Positions 27,981 through 37,918 of a DNA stretch of 64,000 bases are shown here, piece after piece. Location: contig CP168152.1 in the NCBI GenBank assembly GCA_041545745.1, positions 3,160,001 through 3,224,000 of the forward strand, written 5' to 3'. Position numbers and translations under genes: made by a program. The notes beneath the pieces were generated by a model, which saw only the letters and a list, made by a program, of their open reading frames with translations, was not told the origin of the DNA and did not search any database. This DNA comes from Stenotrophomonas indicatrix (GTDB lineage: Bacteria; Pseudomonadota; Gammaproteobacteria; Xanthomonadales; Xanthomonadaceae). Each line of letters opens with the position of its first letter. The first letter of the stretch is position 1.

Positions 27981-28988
27981 ATGAACGTTCTGGTTACCGG
28001 CGGTGCGGGATTCATCGGCTCCCACACGTGCGTGGAACTGCAGCAGCAGGGCCATGCGGTGGTCATTGTCGATTCGCTCTGCAACAGCGACGCCGGGGTG
28101 ATCGGCCGGATCGGCGACATCACCGGCATCACGCCGCCGTTCGTACAGGTCGACGTGCGCGACCGTGCGCGGATCGCGGCCCTGCTGCGCGAACATTCGA
28201 TCGATGCGGTACTGCATTTTGCCGCGCTGAAATCGGTTGGTGAATCGCGGCAGATGCCGCTGGACTACTTCGACAACAACATCAGCGGCACCCTTGCCCT
28301 GCTCGGCGCCATGCGCGATGCCGGTGTAGGCATATTCGTGTTCAGCTCGTCGGCAACGGTGTACGGCGACCAGGACCATTGCCCGGTGGCCGAGACGGCC
28401 GCGACCTGCGCGATGACGCCCTATGGCCGTTCGAAGCTGGTGGTGGAGCAGCTGCTGTCCGATCTGGTCGGCGCCGATGCAACGCTGCATGTGGCGACGC
28501 TGCGCTACTTCAATCCGGTGGGGGCGCATTCAAGCGCCCTGATCGGCGAGCTGCCGCACGGAACGCCCAGCAACCTGATGCCCTACATCGCCCAGGTGGC
28601 CGCCGGCCTGCTGCCCGAAGTGCAGGTGTTCGGCGATGACTACCCGACCTGCGACGGTACCGGCGTACGCGACTACATCCATGTGGAAGATGTGGCGCGG
28701 GCCCATGTGCTGGCGCTGCAGTACCTGCGCGACAAGCGCCGCAGCATCACCCTGAACCTGGGCACCGGACAGGGCCACAGCGTGTTGGAACTGATCAAGG
28801 CCTTCGAGCAGACCGTCGGCCGGCCGATTCCCTTCCGCATCACTGGTCGCCGCAGCGGCGACATCGCGGTGAGTTTTGCCGACCCGTCCCTCGCCCTGCG
28901 CGAGCTGGGCTGGACCGCGCGCCATGGCCTGGCGGACATGTGCCGCGACACCTGGAAATGGCAGACGGAGATGACTCGCAGCGCCTGA
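27981..28988 (+). CDS. galE: UDP-glucose 4-epimerase
   Basis: The product is 335 residues, standard for GalE. It interconverts UDP-glucose and UDP-galactose using tightly bound NAD. The Rossmann motif VTGGAGFIGSH lies at residues 5-15, the catalytic Ser at about 124 (FSSSATVYG), and Tyr148/Lys152 in PYGRSK. I chose the ATG at 27981, with AAGGA nine bases upstream. It lies 70 bases after the deacetylase and would provide UDP-galactose or a related sugar nucleotide for envelope glycans. Confidence 0.96.
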   Translation: MNVLVTGGAGFIGSHTCVELQQQGHAVVIVDSLCNSDAGVIGRIGDITGITPPFVQVDVRDRARIAALLREHSIDAVLHFAALKSVGESRQMPLDYFDNNISGTLALLGAMRDAGVGIFVFSSSATVYGDQDHCPVAETAATCAMTPYGRSKLVVEQLLSDLVGADATLHVATLRYFNPVGAHSSALIGELPHGTPSNLMPYIAQVAAGLLPEVQVFGDDYPTCDGTGVRDYIHVEDVARAHVLALQYLRDKRRSITLNLGTGQGHSVLELIKAFEQTVGRPIPFRITGRRSGDIAVSFADPSLALRELGWTARHGLADMCRDTWKWQTEMTRSA

Positions 28989-29009
28989 CGACTTGCCTGC
29001 GCCAGACAG

Positions 29010-29037
29010 CAACATGGCCGCACAGGCGGCCATGTTG
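29010..29037. terminator. Bidirectional hairpin between galE and glmM
   Basis: A perfect 12-bp stem (CAACATGGCCGC/GCGGCCATGTTG) with a four-base ACAG loop lies between the converging galE and glmM stop codons. A T-rich TTGTTGGTT follows on the plus side. It probably ends both transcripts. Confidence 0.75.
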
Positions 29038-29060
29038 TTGGTTCGATCCAGCGACAGGGT

Positions 29061-30425
29061 TCAGGCCGCAGCCGCTGTCCTGACCGCCGCCGAAAGCCGG
29101 TCCAGGGTGTCCTGCATCAGCGTCGCGTCATCGGCCTCGACCGTGACCCGCACCACCGGTTCGGTGCCGGAAGGACGCAGGAAGGCACGTCCACGGCCGG
29201 ATACCGCCTGCTGCGCTTCGGTCAGCGCAGCCTGCACGCTCTCGGCCTGCACGGTGGCCTTGGCCGAGACATCGCCGAGGCGCACGTTGACCGTCTTCTG
29301 CGGCACCTTGGACAACGGCTGCAGCGCTTCGCGCAGGCTCTTTCCCTGCTGCTTCAGCGCCACCAGTACCTGCAGGGCACTGACGATGCCGTCGCCGGTG
29401 GTGGCGCGGTCCAGGCACAGCAGATGGCCGGACGCTTCGCCACCGAGCACGCCGCCTCCCTCCACCAGTGCCTGATGTACGTAGCGGTCGCCGACGTTGC
29501 TGCGCTGGAACGGAATCTGCAGTTCGGCCAGCGCCTTTTCCAGACCAAAGTTGCTCATCAGGGTGCCGACCACCGGGCCGCGCAGGCGACCCTCGGCCTG
29601 CCACGCGCGCGCAAGGATGTACACCAGGTCATCGCCGTCGACCGGGTTGCCGCGGTCATCGGCCATCAGCACCCGGTCACCATCACCATCGAAGGCGATG
29701 CCCAGGTCGGCGCGGGTCTCACGCACCTTGGCAGCCAGGTTGTCGATGTGGGTCGAACCGACGCCGTCGTTGATGTTGACGCCGTTGGGTTCGGCACCGA
29801 TGCCGATGACCTCCGCACCCAGTTCGCGGAACAGCAGCGGCGCAATCTGGTAGGTGGCGCCATGCGCGCAGTCGAGCACCAGGCGCACGCCGCGAAGATC
29901 GAACGCGCGCGGCACGCTGGACTTGCAGAACTCGATGTAGCGGCCGACAGCCTCGCGTGCACGCGAGGCCTTGCCGAGCTTCTCCGAAACGGCCGTGGTG
30001 AACGGCACGTCCAGTGCAGCTTCCAGCGCCAGCTCGGTGGCATCGTCGAGCTTCTCGCCCTGGGCGGAGAAGAACTTGATGCCGTTGTCGTAGTGCGGAT
30101 TGTGCGACGCACTGATGACGATGCCCGCATCCACGCCGAGGGTACGGGTCAGGAAGGCAACGGCCGGGGTCGGCATCGGGCCGAGCAGCTGCACGTCAGC
30201 GCCGGCAGCGACCAACCCGGCTTCCAGCGCCGCTTCGAACATGTAGCCGGAGATCCGCGTGTCCTTGCCGATCACCACGATCGGACGGCGTCCATCCTGG
30301 CCACGCTGGGCGACCAGCACGCGGCCCAGGGCGTTGCCCAGGCGCAGCACGAAATCAGCCGAGATCGGCCCTTGGCCGACTCGGCCGCGGATGCCGTCGG
30401 TACCGAAGTACTTGCGGCTCCCCAT
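29061..30425 (-). CDS. glmM: Phosphoglucosamine mutase
   Basis: The product is 454 residues. GlmM converts glucosamine-6-phosphate to glucosamine-1-phosphate for peptidoglycan and LPS precursors. The catalytic phosphoserine motif [12 protein letters not shown] lies at about residues 104-115 (Ser107), the metal loop at DGDGDRVLM, and the sugar and phosphate loops at [10 protein letters not shown] and [11 protein letters not shown]. The ATG at 30425 overlaps the accD stop by one base (TGATG). A TTG codon just before it is less likely as the start. Confidence 0.97.
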   Translation of the reverse strand: MGSRKYFGTDGIRGRVGQGPISADFVLRLGNALGRVLVAQRGQDGRRPIVVIGKDTRISGYMFEAALEAGLVAAGADVQLLGPMPTPAVAFLTRTLGVDAGIVISASHNPHYDNGIKFFSAQGEKLDDATELALEAALDVPFTTAVSEKLGKASRAREAVGRYIEFCKSSVPRAFDLRGVRLVLDCAHGATYQIAPLLFRELGAEVIGIGAEPNGVNINDGVGSTHIDNLAAKVRETRADLGIAFDGDGDRVLMADDRGNPVDGDDLVYILARAWQAEGRLRGPVVGTLMSNFGLEKALAELQIPFQRSNVGDRYVHQALVEGGGVLGGEASGHLLCLDRATTGDGIVSALQVLVALKQQGKSLREALQPLSKVPQKTVNVRLGDVSAKATVQAESVQAALTEAQQAVSGRGRAFLRPSGTEPVVRVTVEADDATLMQDTLDRLSAAVRTAAAA

Positions 30426-31303
30426 CAAACCTCCTCCGGTGCCGGCGGCTCGCGCCGCAGCATCGCCAGCAGATCGGCCAGGCGGTCGCGCAGTTCACGA
30501 CGGTCGCAGATCTGGTCGATGGCACCGTGCTCGAGCAGGAACTCCGAACGCTGGAACCCTTCCGGCAGCTTCTCGCGCACGGTCTGTTCGATCACGCGCG
30601 GGCCGGCGAAGCCGATCAGTGCGCGCGGTTCAGCGATGTTGATGTCGCCCAGCATCGCGAACGACGCCGATACACCACCGGTGGTCGGGTGGGTCAGCAC
30701 CGAAATGTACGGCTGTCCGGCTTCACGCAATTTGCCCAGCGCGGCCGAAGTCTTGGCCATCTGCATCAGCGAGAACAGGCCTTCCTGCATGCGCGCGCCA
30801 CCGCTGGCGGAGAAGCACACGTACGGTGCGCCGATCTCGGCGGCGGTCTCGGCGGCAAGAGCGAAGCGCTCACCGACCACTGAACCCATCGAGCCGCCCA
30901 TGAAGGCGAAATCGAAGGACGAGGCCACCAGAGGACGGCCCTTGAGCAGGCCGCGCATGGCAATCAGCGCGTCGTACTCACCGGTGTTCTTCTGCGCGAT
31001 CTTGATGCGCTCGCTGTACTTCTTCTGGTCCTTGAACTTCAGCAGGTCGGTCGGCCCCAGGCGGGCAGCGATCTCGGTGGTGCTGTCGGCGTCGAACAGC
31101 GCAGCCAGGCGCGCACGCGCACGGATGGCCATATGGTGGCCGCACTTCGGGCAGACCTCCAGATTCTCTTCCAGCTCCGGACGGTACAACGCACTGCCGC
31201 AGTTGCTGCACTTTTCCCACAGGCCCTCGGGGACGCTGCGCTTCTTGCTGGGGGTATTGTCGGTGCGGATGCCAGACGGCATCAACTTGCTGAGCCAACT
31301 CAT
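30425..31303 (-). CDS. accD: Acetyl-CoA carboxylase carboxyltransferase subunit beta
   Basis: The product is 292 residues. With AccA it transfers the carboxyl group from biotin to acetyl-CoA, making malonyl-CoA for fatty-acid synthesis. The N-terminal zinc ribbon is complete: Cys32, Cys35, Cys51 and Cys54. The crotonase-fold core includes [20 protein letters not shown] and [19 protein letters not shown] chose the ATG at 31303 ([11 protein letters not shown]) over an in-frame GTG at 31315. It is translationally coupled to glmM. A GTAG-type REP dimer separates it from trpA. Confidence 0.97.
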   Translation of the reverse strand: MSWLSKLMPSGIRTDNTPSKKRSVPEGLWEKCSNCGSALYRPELEENLEVCPKCGHHMAIRARARLAALFDADSTTEIAARLGPTDLLKFKDQKKYSERIKIAQKNTGEYDALIAMRGLLKGRPLVASSFDFAFMGGSMGSVVGERFALAAETAAEIGAPYVCFSASGGARMQEGLFSLMQMAKTSAALGKLREAGQPYISVLTHPTTGGVSASFAMLGDINIAEPRALIGFAGPRVIEQTVREKLPEGFQRSEFLLEHGAIDQICDRRELRDRLADLLAMLRREPPAPEEV

Positions 31304-31442
31304 GCGGGAGGACACTTCCGTTCAGGGCGGCCCGGGGGCCGCAAAGGCGGACAGTCTAGCTCCGCTTTCCCTGCCCGTGCACCCCCTGCCCGGCCTTGGC
31401 CCCGGCGGAAAAAACCATGCTGGGACGTACGTTTAGGTGCTG

Positions 31443-31518
31443 GGTAGTGCCGGCCGCTGGCCGGCAGCGCTTGCAAGCGGGCGGGTACGGAGGATGCCGG
31501 CCAGCGGCCGGCACTACC
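31443..31518. repeat. GTAG-type REP dimer (BIME) after trpA
   Basis: Two 24-bp arms in perfect inverted orientation (31443-31466 and 31495-31518) begin GGTAGTGCCGGCC and end GGCCGGCACTACC; each arm is itself a palindrome of the GCCGGCC-type. The element starts one base from the trpA stop codon. An equivalent dimer with one changed base lies at 50101-50174. This is the REP family known from Stenotrophomonas. Confidence 0.9.
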
Positions 31519-31519
31519 G

Positions 31520-32329
31520 TTACGCGTCGAGCGCCTGCCGCAGCGGAGCCAGGAACGCAGCGGCGCGCTGCGCTGCGTCCTCGACCGAGGCCGCTTCGGC
31601 CAGCACCGCCACCAGCGCACTGCCAACCACCACGCCGTCGGCCTGGCGGGCCATGGCCGCCGCACTGGCTGCATCCTTGATGCCGAAGCCGGCCACCACC
31701 GGCACGCTGGCCTTGCCCCGCAGCGCTTGCAGACGTGCGCTGGCCGCGTCGCTGTCCAGCCGTTCGGAGGCGCCGGTGACACCGGCAAAACTGACGTAGT
31801 ACAGATAGCCGCGGGCCAGCGCCAGCAGCTTGTCTGCGCGTGCCTCGCTGGTGGTCGGCGATGCCAGCAGAACCAGCGCCAGGCCTGCAGCGTCGAAGGC
31901 CTGCTGGGCTTCACCGGCCTCTTCCGGTGGCAGGTCGACCAGCAGCACGCCGTCCACGCCAGCGGCCACCGCCGCATTGGCGAACGCCACGTAACCGTGG
32001 ATTTCCACCGGGTTGAGATAGCCCATCAGCACCACGGGCGTCTGCGCATCGCGTTCGCGGAACTGCGCAACCGCCTGCAACACATAGCGGGTACCTGCGC
32101 CGCGGGCCAGCGCGCGCTCGGAGCTGCGCTGGATGGTCGGGCCGTCGGCCATCGGGTCGGAGAACGGCACGCCCAGTTCGATCACATCGGCACCAGCCTC
32201 GACCAGCGCGTGCATGACCGGCACCGTGGCTTCCAGCGAAGGGTCACCGGCGGTGATGAAGGGGATCAGGGCCTTGCGCTGCTGCTGGCGCAGGCGCAGG
32301 AAACAGGCATCGAGTCGGGACACGGACAT
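31520..32329 (-). CDS. trpA: Tryptophan synthase alpha chain
   Basis: The product is 269 residues, a TIM barrel that cleaves indole-3-glycerol phosphate to indole. The two catalytic acids are visible as Glu51 (DVIELGVPFSDP) and Asp62. The start is the ATG at 32329, one base after the stop codon of an unknown lipoprotein gene (TGAAATG), so the subunit's translation is coupled to that gene and not directly to trpB. Confidence 0.97.
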   Translation of the reverse strand: MSVSRLDACFLRLRQQQRKALIPFITAGDPSLEATVPVMHALVEAGADVIELGVPFSDPMADGPTIQRSSERALARGAGTRYVLQAVAQFRERDAQTPVVLMGYLNPVEIHGYVAFANAAVAAGVDGVLLVDLPPEEAGEAQQAFDAAGLALVLLASPTTSEARADKLLALARGYLYYVSFAGVTGASERLDSDAASARLQALRGKASVPVVAGFGIKDAASAAAMARQADGVVVGSALVAVLAEAASVEDAAQRAAAFLAPLRQALDA

Positions 32330-32330
32330 T

Positions 32331-32995
32331 TCAGGCACACCCTTCAATCAGTTCAATCGCTTCACTGGTTCCCCAGTACATCTGGGTAACCTTCCCTTCA
32401 AACAGTTCCAGGCGGATGCCCAGGTCGGAACCCGGGTCCTGCCAGGTGAGGTATTCCCCCTGGTCGTCCAGATAGGCATGCGGCTCGGAAACCGGCGCGC
32501 CGGGGAACTGCGCCAGCGCCTGTGCGCGGGTCATGCCGATGCGCAGGCCGTACGGGCCAGGCTGGGCGACTGGTGTTTCGGCATCCTCATCCTGATCCAG
32601 GTCGAAGCGGACGATGCGTCCATCGTCAACCATCATCGAAACGCCCGGCGGCAGCCCCTTGCCCGTGAAGTACTCGCAGGTCTCGATCGCGCCCTGCGAC
32701 TCCCACGAGCCCAGGTGCTTGACGTCGCTCATGTGCTGGCCAACCAACACGTCGCCGGCGTGGTCCAGCGCCACCGAGGCCACTGCCGGTGCGTCACCGT
32801 TGCTCGTGCCTTCCGCGGACGGCGGATCGACGATCGGCGTGCGCGCCATCGGGTCAAGATCATCATTGGCAGCCGGCTGCTGCGCCGGCTGCGTAGTGGC
32901 TTTGGCAGCCGGCGCAAGCACCGGCGGTTCAGGCGGCTGGCACGCGGCCAGGCCCAGCACCAGCAGAAGCATCCCGCTGTTCCGCAGCAGCGCGC

Positions 32996-32999
<4 letters not shown>
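32331..32999 (-). CDS. Unknown lipoprotein encoded between trpB and trpA
   Basis: The product is 222 residues. It starts with a hydrophobic signal segment and a lipobox, LVLGLAAC, followed by a Pro/Ala/Gln-rich linker of about 35 residues. The C-terminal half is a compact domain ([37 protein letters not shown]) that I do not recognise; [14 protein letters not shown] resembles a small repeat found in some secreted proteins. The GTG start overlaps the trpB stop (GTGA), and the stop lies one base before trpA. It therefore appears to be a true member of the tryptophan operon. A role in tryptophan synthesis is not obvious. Confidence 0.85.
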
Positions 33000-34213
<1,214 letters not shown>

Positions 34214-34273
34214 GGAGACAACCGGTCGTTCAGACAGGTGGATACTCTAGCGCACGGATTGTGTCCGGAAAAT

Positions 34274-34293
34274 GGATATTATCTGGCATATCC
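34274..34293. promoter_or_regulatory. Candidate TrpI operator
   Basis: GGATATTATCTGGCATATCC contains perfect GGATAT/ATATCC arms separated by eight bases, the dyad shape expected for a LysR-family site. It lies between the divergent trpB and trpI starts and overlaps a TATTAT that could be the trpI -10 element, which would give autorepression. Binding is inferred. Confidence 0.55.
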
Positions 34294-34309
34294 CGTCAGG
34301 AAATCTCAC

Positions 34310-35197
34310 ATGAGCGCGTCATTGCTGCCCCCTTTGAATGCCCTGCGGGCGTTCGAGGCCACCGCACGGCTGGGCGGCGTTGGCCGCGCTGCACAGGCCC
34401 TGCATGTGACCCATGGCGCGGTCAGCCGGCAACTGAAGCTGCTGGAAGACCATCTGGGCCTGGCCCTGTTCCAGCGTGCTGGTCGCGGCCTGCGCCTGAC
34501 TGCGGCAGGCACCCGCCTGCAGGAAGCATGCAGCGAGGCCTTCACCGGCATCGAGGACTGCGTGCGCGCGTTGCGGCGGCCGGCGGCTTCACCAGCGCTG
34601 GTGCTGGGATGCAGCGGCAGCGTGCTGGCGCGCTGGATGATTCCGCGGCTGCCGGCACTGCAGGCGGCACTGCCCGGCGTGCGCCTGCAGTGGTCCGCTC
34701 TGGATGGCAGTTTCACCGAGACGCAGGCCACGCTGGATGCGGTGCTGCTGCTGGCGCAGGGACCATGGCCGCGCGGCTGGCAGGTGCGCGAGCTGGCACC
34801 GGAACGGGTGGGTGTGGTGGTGTCCCCCTCGCACCCGGCGGCGCAGCGGTTGCACCATATGCCGCCGTCGGCCTTGCTGCGGGAGACGCTGTTGCACACC
34901 AGTTCGCGCCCGCAAGCGTGGCCAGCCTGGGCGCAGTCGCACGGGCTGGACCCGGCCCAGCTGCAGCTGGGCACCGGCTTCGAACACCTGTACTACCTGC
35001 TGGAAGCAGCGGTAGCGGGGCTGGGCCCGGCGATCGCGCCGGAGCCACTGGTGGCAGAGGATCTGGCAGCCGGGCGGCTGGTGGCACCGTGGGGATTTGC
35101 CGCGACCGGCGGGTTCTGGGTGCTGGCGCGCCCGGACGGCCCTGTCGATGCGCGCGTGGACGCGCTGGCCGATTGGGCGGTAGCCCAGCTGAAGTGA
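34310..35197 (+). CDS. trpI: LysR-family regulator of trpBA (TrpI-type)
   Basis: The product is 295 residues with an N-terminal winged helix-turn-helix ([39 protein letters not shown]) and a substrate-binding-like effector domain. The C-terminal segments [14 protein letters not shown] and [16 protein letters not shown] agree closely, as I remember them, with Pseudomonas TrpI, which activates trpBA in response to indole-3-glycerol phosphate. The divergent position next to trpB supports this. The DNA-binding domain alone would also fit a GcvA-type regulator. Confidence 0.82.
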   Translation: MSASLLPPLNALRAFEATARLGGVGRAAQALHVTHGAVSRQLKLLEDHLGLALFQRAGRGLRLTAAGTRLQEACSEAFTGIEDCVRALRRPAASPALVLGCSGSVLARWMIPRLPALQAALPGVRLQWSALDGSFTETQATLDAVLLLAQGPWPRGWQVRELAPERVGVVVSPSHPAAQRLHHMPPSALLRETLLHTSSRPQAWPAWAQSHGLDPAQLQLGTGFEHLYYLLEAAVAGLGPAIAPEPLVAEDLAAGRLVAPWGFAATGGFWVLARPDGPVDARVDALADWAVAQLK

Positions 35198-35249
35198 AGA
35201 TCGCCGCCACGAAGTGGCCGCCAGGGCAGGCAACCTCGCTTGACGTCGA

Positions 35250-35927
35250 TTACATCCCGTCAGAAAACAGGTCGAGCACGTCAGCACTGACCCAGCCCTG
35301 CGCGCAATTGCCAGCGTAGTGTCCCGGCCCTGCCACGTGGCAGGCTTCGCTTCCCATTTCCTTCATGCCGCTGATGGGCCTGTCACCATAGGTCTCACAC
35401 AACGCGCTGCCTTTGCACTTGCCGACTGTTGCGGCGGGAATGGCGACCACGTAATAAAAGAGCGGATTCTGTCCGGCACGACCGATGCCCTGTACGCAGA
35501 CCAGCTGCCCTTTCGACAGCCTTGCGGTCGTCGAAACCCTGCTGCCGGTGCTCGGCACTGCGTCCAGGGTGTCCACGCCCTTGTCCTCGGCAACGCCGGC
35601 GAAGAAGCCCTGTTCGCTACAGGCCGGGGAAAGCTCGACGTCGTAGAAGTCACCGCTGTCGACGTCACCAGCCGTGCAGCCAGCGCCATTGCTGGCGTCG
35701 CTGCATTTCACCCCGCTGGCCTGGATCAACGCGACGAACCCGTTGTCGGCCGATGCTGATGCAGACACGGGTGCGGCCGTCGAAGCAGTGGCGGGCGCCG
35801 TTGCAATGGTTGGCGACGAAGTGGCCGGGCTCGACGATTCTCCGGCGGCGCACGCAGCCAGAGCGAGCAGCAAACCTGGAACACCGGCGATGCGGGCCAT
35901 GTGCGGACGGAGAAGGGGCATATCCAT
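35250..35927 (-). CDS. Cysteine-rich lipoprotein of unknown function
   Basis: The product is about 225 residues. A signal segment ends in a lipobox, LLLALAAC, followed by a Ser/Thr/Ala-rich linker. The exported domain has about eight further cysteines (VKCSDASNGAGC, SPACSEQG, VCVQG, GKCKGSALC, EACH, NCAQGWV) and a layout reminiscent of SH3-like folds, which suggests several disulfides. The start at 35927 is chosen for its AGG element six bases upstream; ATGs at 35948 and 35939 are alternatives. It is 130 bases downstream of telA and ends convergently with trpI. Confidence 0.75.
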   Translation of the reverse strand: MDMPLLRPHMARIAGVPGLLLALAACAAGESSSPATSSPTIATAPATASTAAPVSASASADNGFVALIQASGVKCSDASNGAGCTAGDVDSGDFYDVELSPACSEQGFFAGVAEDKGVDTLDAVPSTGSRVSTTARLSKGQLVCVQGIGRAGQNPLFYYVVAIPAATVGKCKGSALCETYGDRPISGMKEMGSEACHVAGPGHYAGNCAQGWVSADVLDLFSDGM

Positions 35928-36057
35928 TTGCAACCTCATTGACGGCATGTCGCACCGCAGACGGCGCGCGATGGTGGAACGCGCACGGCTGGCCCCCAGC
36001 CGTGGCAGGTTGGGTGCATTGTGTCAGGCCAGATGCCTGGTGGATGTAGGGTGACCG

Positions 36058-37167
36058 CTACGACGCCGTCGGCGCCGCCAGGCGCTGCTGCAGGTCCTCG
36101 CGCAGGCGCGACAGCTCGACTTCGGCCTGCTGACGCTGCTGCATGCCCTCGCGATGGATGCTGCGCACCTCTTCGACCGTGGCGATCAGCTGATCGTGCA
36201 CGTGGCGCAACGTGGCCACGTCGATCACCCCGCGCTGGTTGCTGCGTGCAGTGTCCACCGAGGCCTGGCGCATCAGGTCGGCATTGCGTCGCATCAGCTC
36301 ATTGGTCGCATCGTCGATGGCGTTGGCCAGTTCGGCGGCGTTCTTCTGTTCGCCCAGCGACAACTGGATCGCGAACTGACGCTTCCACGAGGGGATGGTG
36401 ATGTCGCGGACGGTGTTGAATTTCTCGATCAGCTGCAACGCATTGGCCTGGATCAGGCGGATCATCGGCAGCGACTGATCAGCCGCGTGCTGCATCAGCT
36501 GCAGGTCGGAGACGCGCTTCTCAATCAGGCGGATCGCATTGTCGATCTCGCTCTGGCGGATGCGCTGCTGCGGGTCTTCGCTGCCCTGCCCCAGCAACTG
36601 CTCGGACTGCAGCTGGGCCAGGCGCTGCTTGCCGGCGGCGGCATACAGGCCCAGGGCGTGACGCTCCTCGCGGACGATGTCATGCATGCGGTCGAAATCG
36701 CTCACCCGCTTGCCCATCAGCGCCTGTTGCGCGCCCACGTCGCCGAGCAGCTGTTCGATCTGCGAATTGGTATCGCTGAACTTCTGCACCAGTTCGCCCT
36801 TGGAAGAACGCAGGCGATCGATCAGGCCACCGATCAACGGCACCTTCGAGCGCTGGGGAAAACCATCCAGCTTGAGCTCACGCGCGATGCGCACCACTTC
36901 GCCGAGTTTCTCGCCATTGGCGTCGAGGTCACGGTTGCGCACCTGGTCCAGCAGCTGGCTGGAGAACGCCGTTGTCCGTGCGGCGGCCTCACGGCCGAAC
37001 ACCTGCAGGTTGCCTGGACGCAGGTCTTCCAGCTCGCGACCGATTTCGGCGATGCGCGGCAGGTCGTCGCGGACCAGGCCGAGGGCCTTCAACGTGCTGT
37101 CATCAAGTTCGGGAACGGGGGCCGTGGCGGGCACGAGCGTGCCGGAGTTCTGGCTGTCCTGGGTCAT
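36058..37167 (-). CDS. TelA-family (toxic anion resistance) protein
   Basis: The product is 369 residues, predominantly alpha-helical, with no membrane segment. It matches the TelA family (Pfam toxic anion resistance), named for tellurite resistance in plasmid RK2 and Bacillus. Conserved blocks include KVPLIGGLIDRLRSSKGELV, a central helix region, and FNTVRDITIPSWKRQFAIQL near residue 270. The biochemical role is not known for the family; it is linked to membrane and Ter-type stress systems. It lies 43 bases after a shorter TelA-like gene and belongs to the flotillin/ATPase block. Confidence 0.88.
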   Translation of the reverse strand: MTQDSQNSGTLVPATAPVPELDDSTLKALGLVRDDLPRIAEIGRELEDLRPGNLQVFGREAAARTTAFSSQLLDQVRNRDLDANGEKLGEVVRIARELKLDGFPQRSKVPLIGGLIDRLRSSKGELVQKFSDTNSQIEQLLGDVGAQQALMGKRVSDFDRMHDIVREERHALGLYAAAGKQRLAQLQSEQLLGQGSEDPQQRIRQSEIDNAIRLIEKRVSDLQLMQHAADQSLPMIRLIQANALQLIEKFNTVRDITIPSWKRQFAIQLSLGEQKNAAELANAIDDATNELMRRNADLMRQASVDTARSNQRGVIDVATLRHVHDQLIATVEEVRSIHREGMQQRQQAEVELSRLREDLQQRLAAPTAS

Positions 37168-37210
37168 CGGGCAGTGTCCTTGCAGTGGATAAGCGGCAGC
37201 GGCGGCCGGC

Positions 37211-37918
37211 TCAGCGCAGTCTAGCCTGAGCAGCGGCCACTTCGTCGTCGATCTGGGCCTGCAGCGTGGTCGCGTGCGCGGCCTGTGCAGCCTGGGCCTG
37301 TGCCTGGCCAGCCAGCGCGGCCTGGCGCCAGGCCGGCAGCAGGACATCGTGGATGCGGATGAAGCGCTGCAGCAGGGCTTCGTCCTGCTCCTGCAGCAGC
37401 TGCCACTGCCCGCTTTCGATGCGCCGCAGCGTGGCCAACCGCTGCAGGTGGCCCACACGCGGGGCCAGCGCGGTCTGCGCAGCGCCTTTCAGGCTCGCCA
37501 ACTGCGCGGCGCCGAACGTGGCCCAGGCCTCCAACGCGGCGGCAGCCGCGTCGTTGTCGATGATGGTCTGGGCACGCTGCTGCACACGCTGCGCGAGACC
37601 CTGCGCCTGCTCGCGCGCCTGCAGCACCAGTACGCCCAGCTGCGCCTGCAGCTCCTGCGCCTGCGCTTGGCGCGCAACGTCGCGGCCGAGCAGGCGCCCC
37701 CACCAGCTCTCCTGCCGCCGCAGGCGCGCCGGATCGCTGGCCTGCAGGGCCAAGGCGATCCGCGCCAGCGCAGCCACCAGTCCTTCGCCGCCCGCGTCGG
37801 CCTGCAACGGCGTCGGCTCGGCCAGTAGCTGCAGCAAGGGGCTGCCATACGCAGCCAGCGCGGCTACGTCGGCATACGCCGGAAGCGCGGGTTCGGGCAG
37901 GGAGCGCACACAGGTCAC
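37211..37918 (-). CDS. Short, diverged TelA-like protein
   Basis: The product is 235 residues, helical and very rich in Ala and Gln. I do not recognise a named family by itself. However, its segments line up in order with the neighbouring TelA: SWWGRLLGRD with VPLIGGLIDR, and LLQRFIRIHDVLLPAWRQA with LIEKFNTVRDITIPSWKRQ. It looks like a shortened TelA paralogue. The GTG start overlaps the stop of the giant ATPase gene (GTGA), so it is made in coupling with it, and telA follows 43 bases on. An adaptor role between ATPase and TelA is inference. Confidence 0.75.
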   Translation of the reverse strand: MTCVRSLPEPALPAYADVAALAAYGSPLLQLLAEPTPLQADAGGEGLVAALARIALALQASDPARLRRQESWWGRLLGRDVARQAQAQELQAQLGVLVLQAREQAQGLAQRVQQRAQTIIDNDAAAAALEAWATFGAAQLASLKGAAQTALAPRVGHLQRLATLRRIESGQWQLLQEQDEALLQRFIRIHDVLLPAWRQAALAGQAQAQAAQAAHATTLQAQIDDEVAAAQARLR

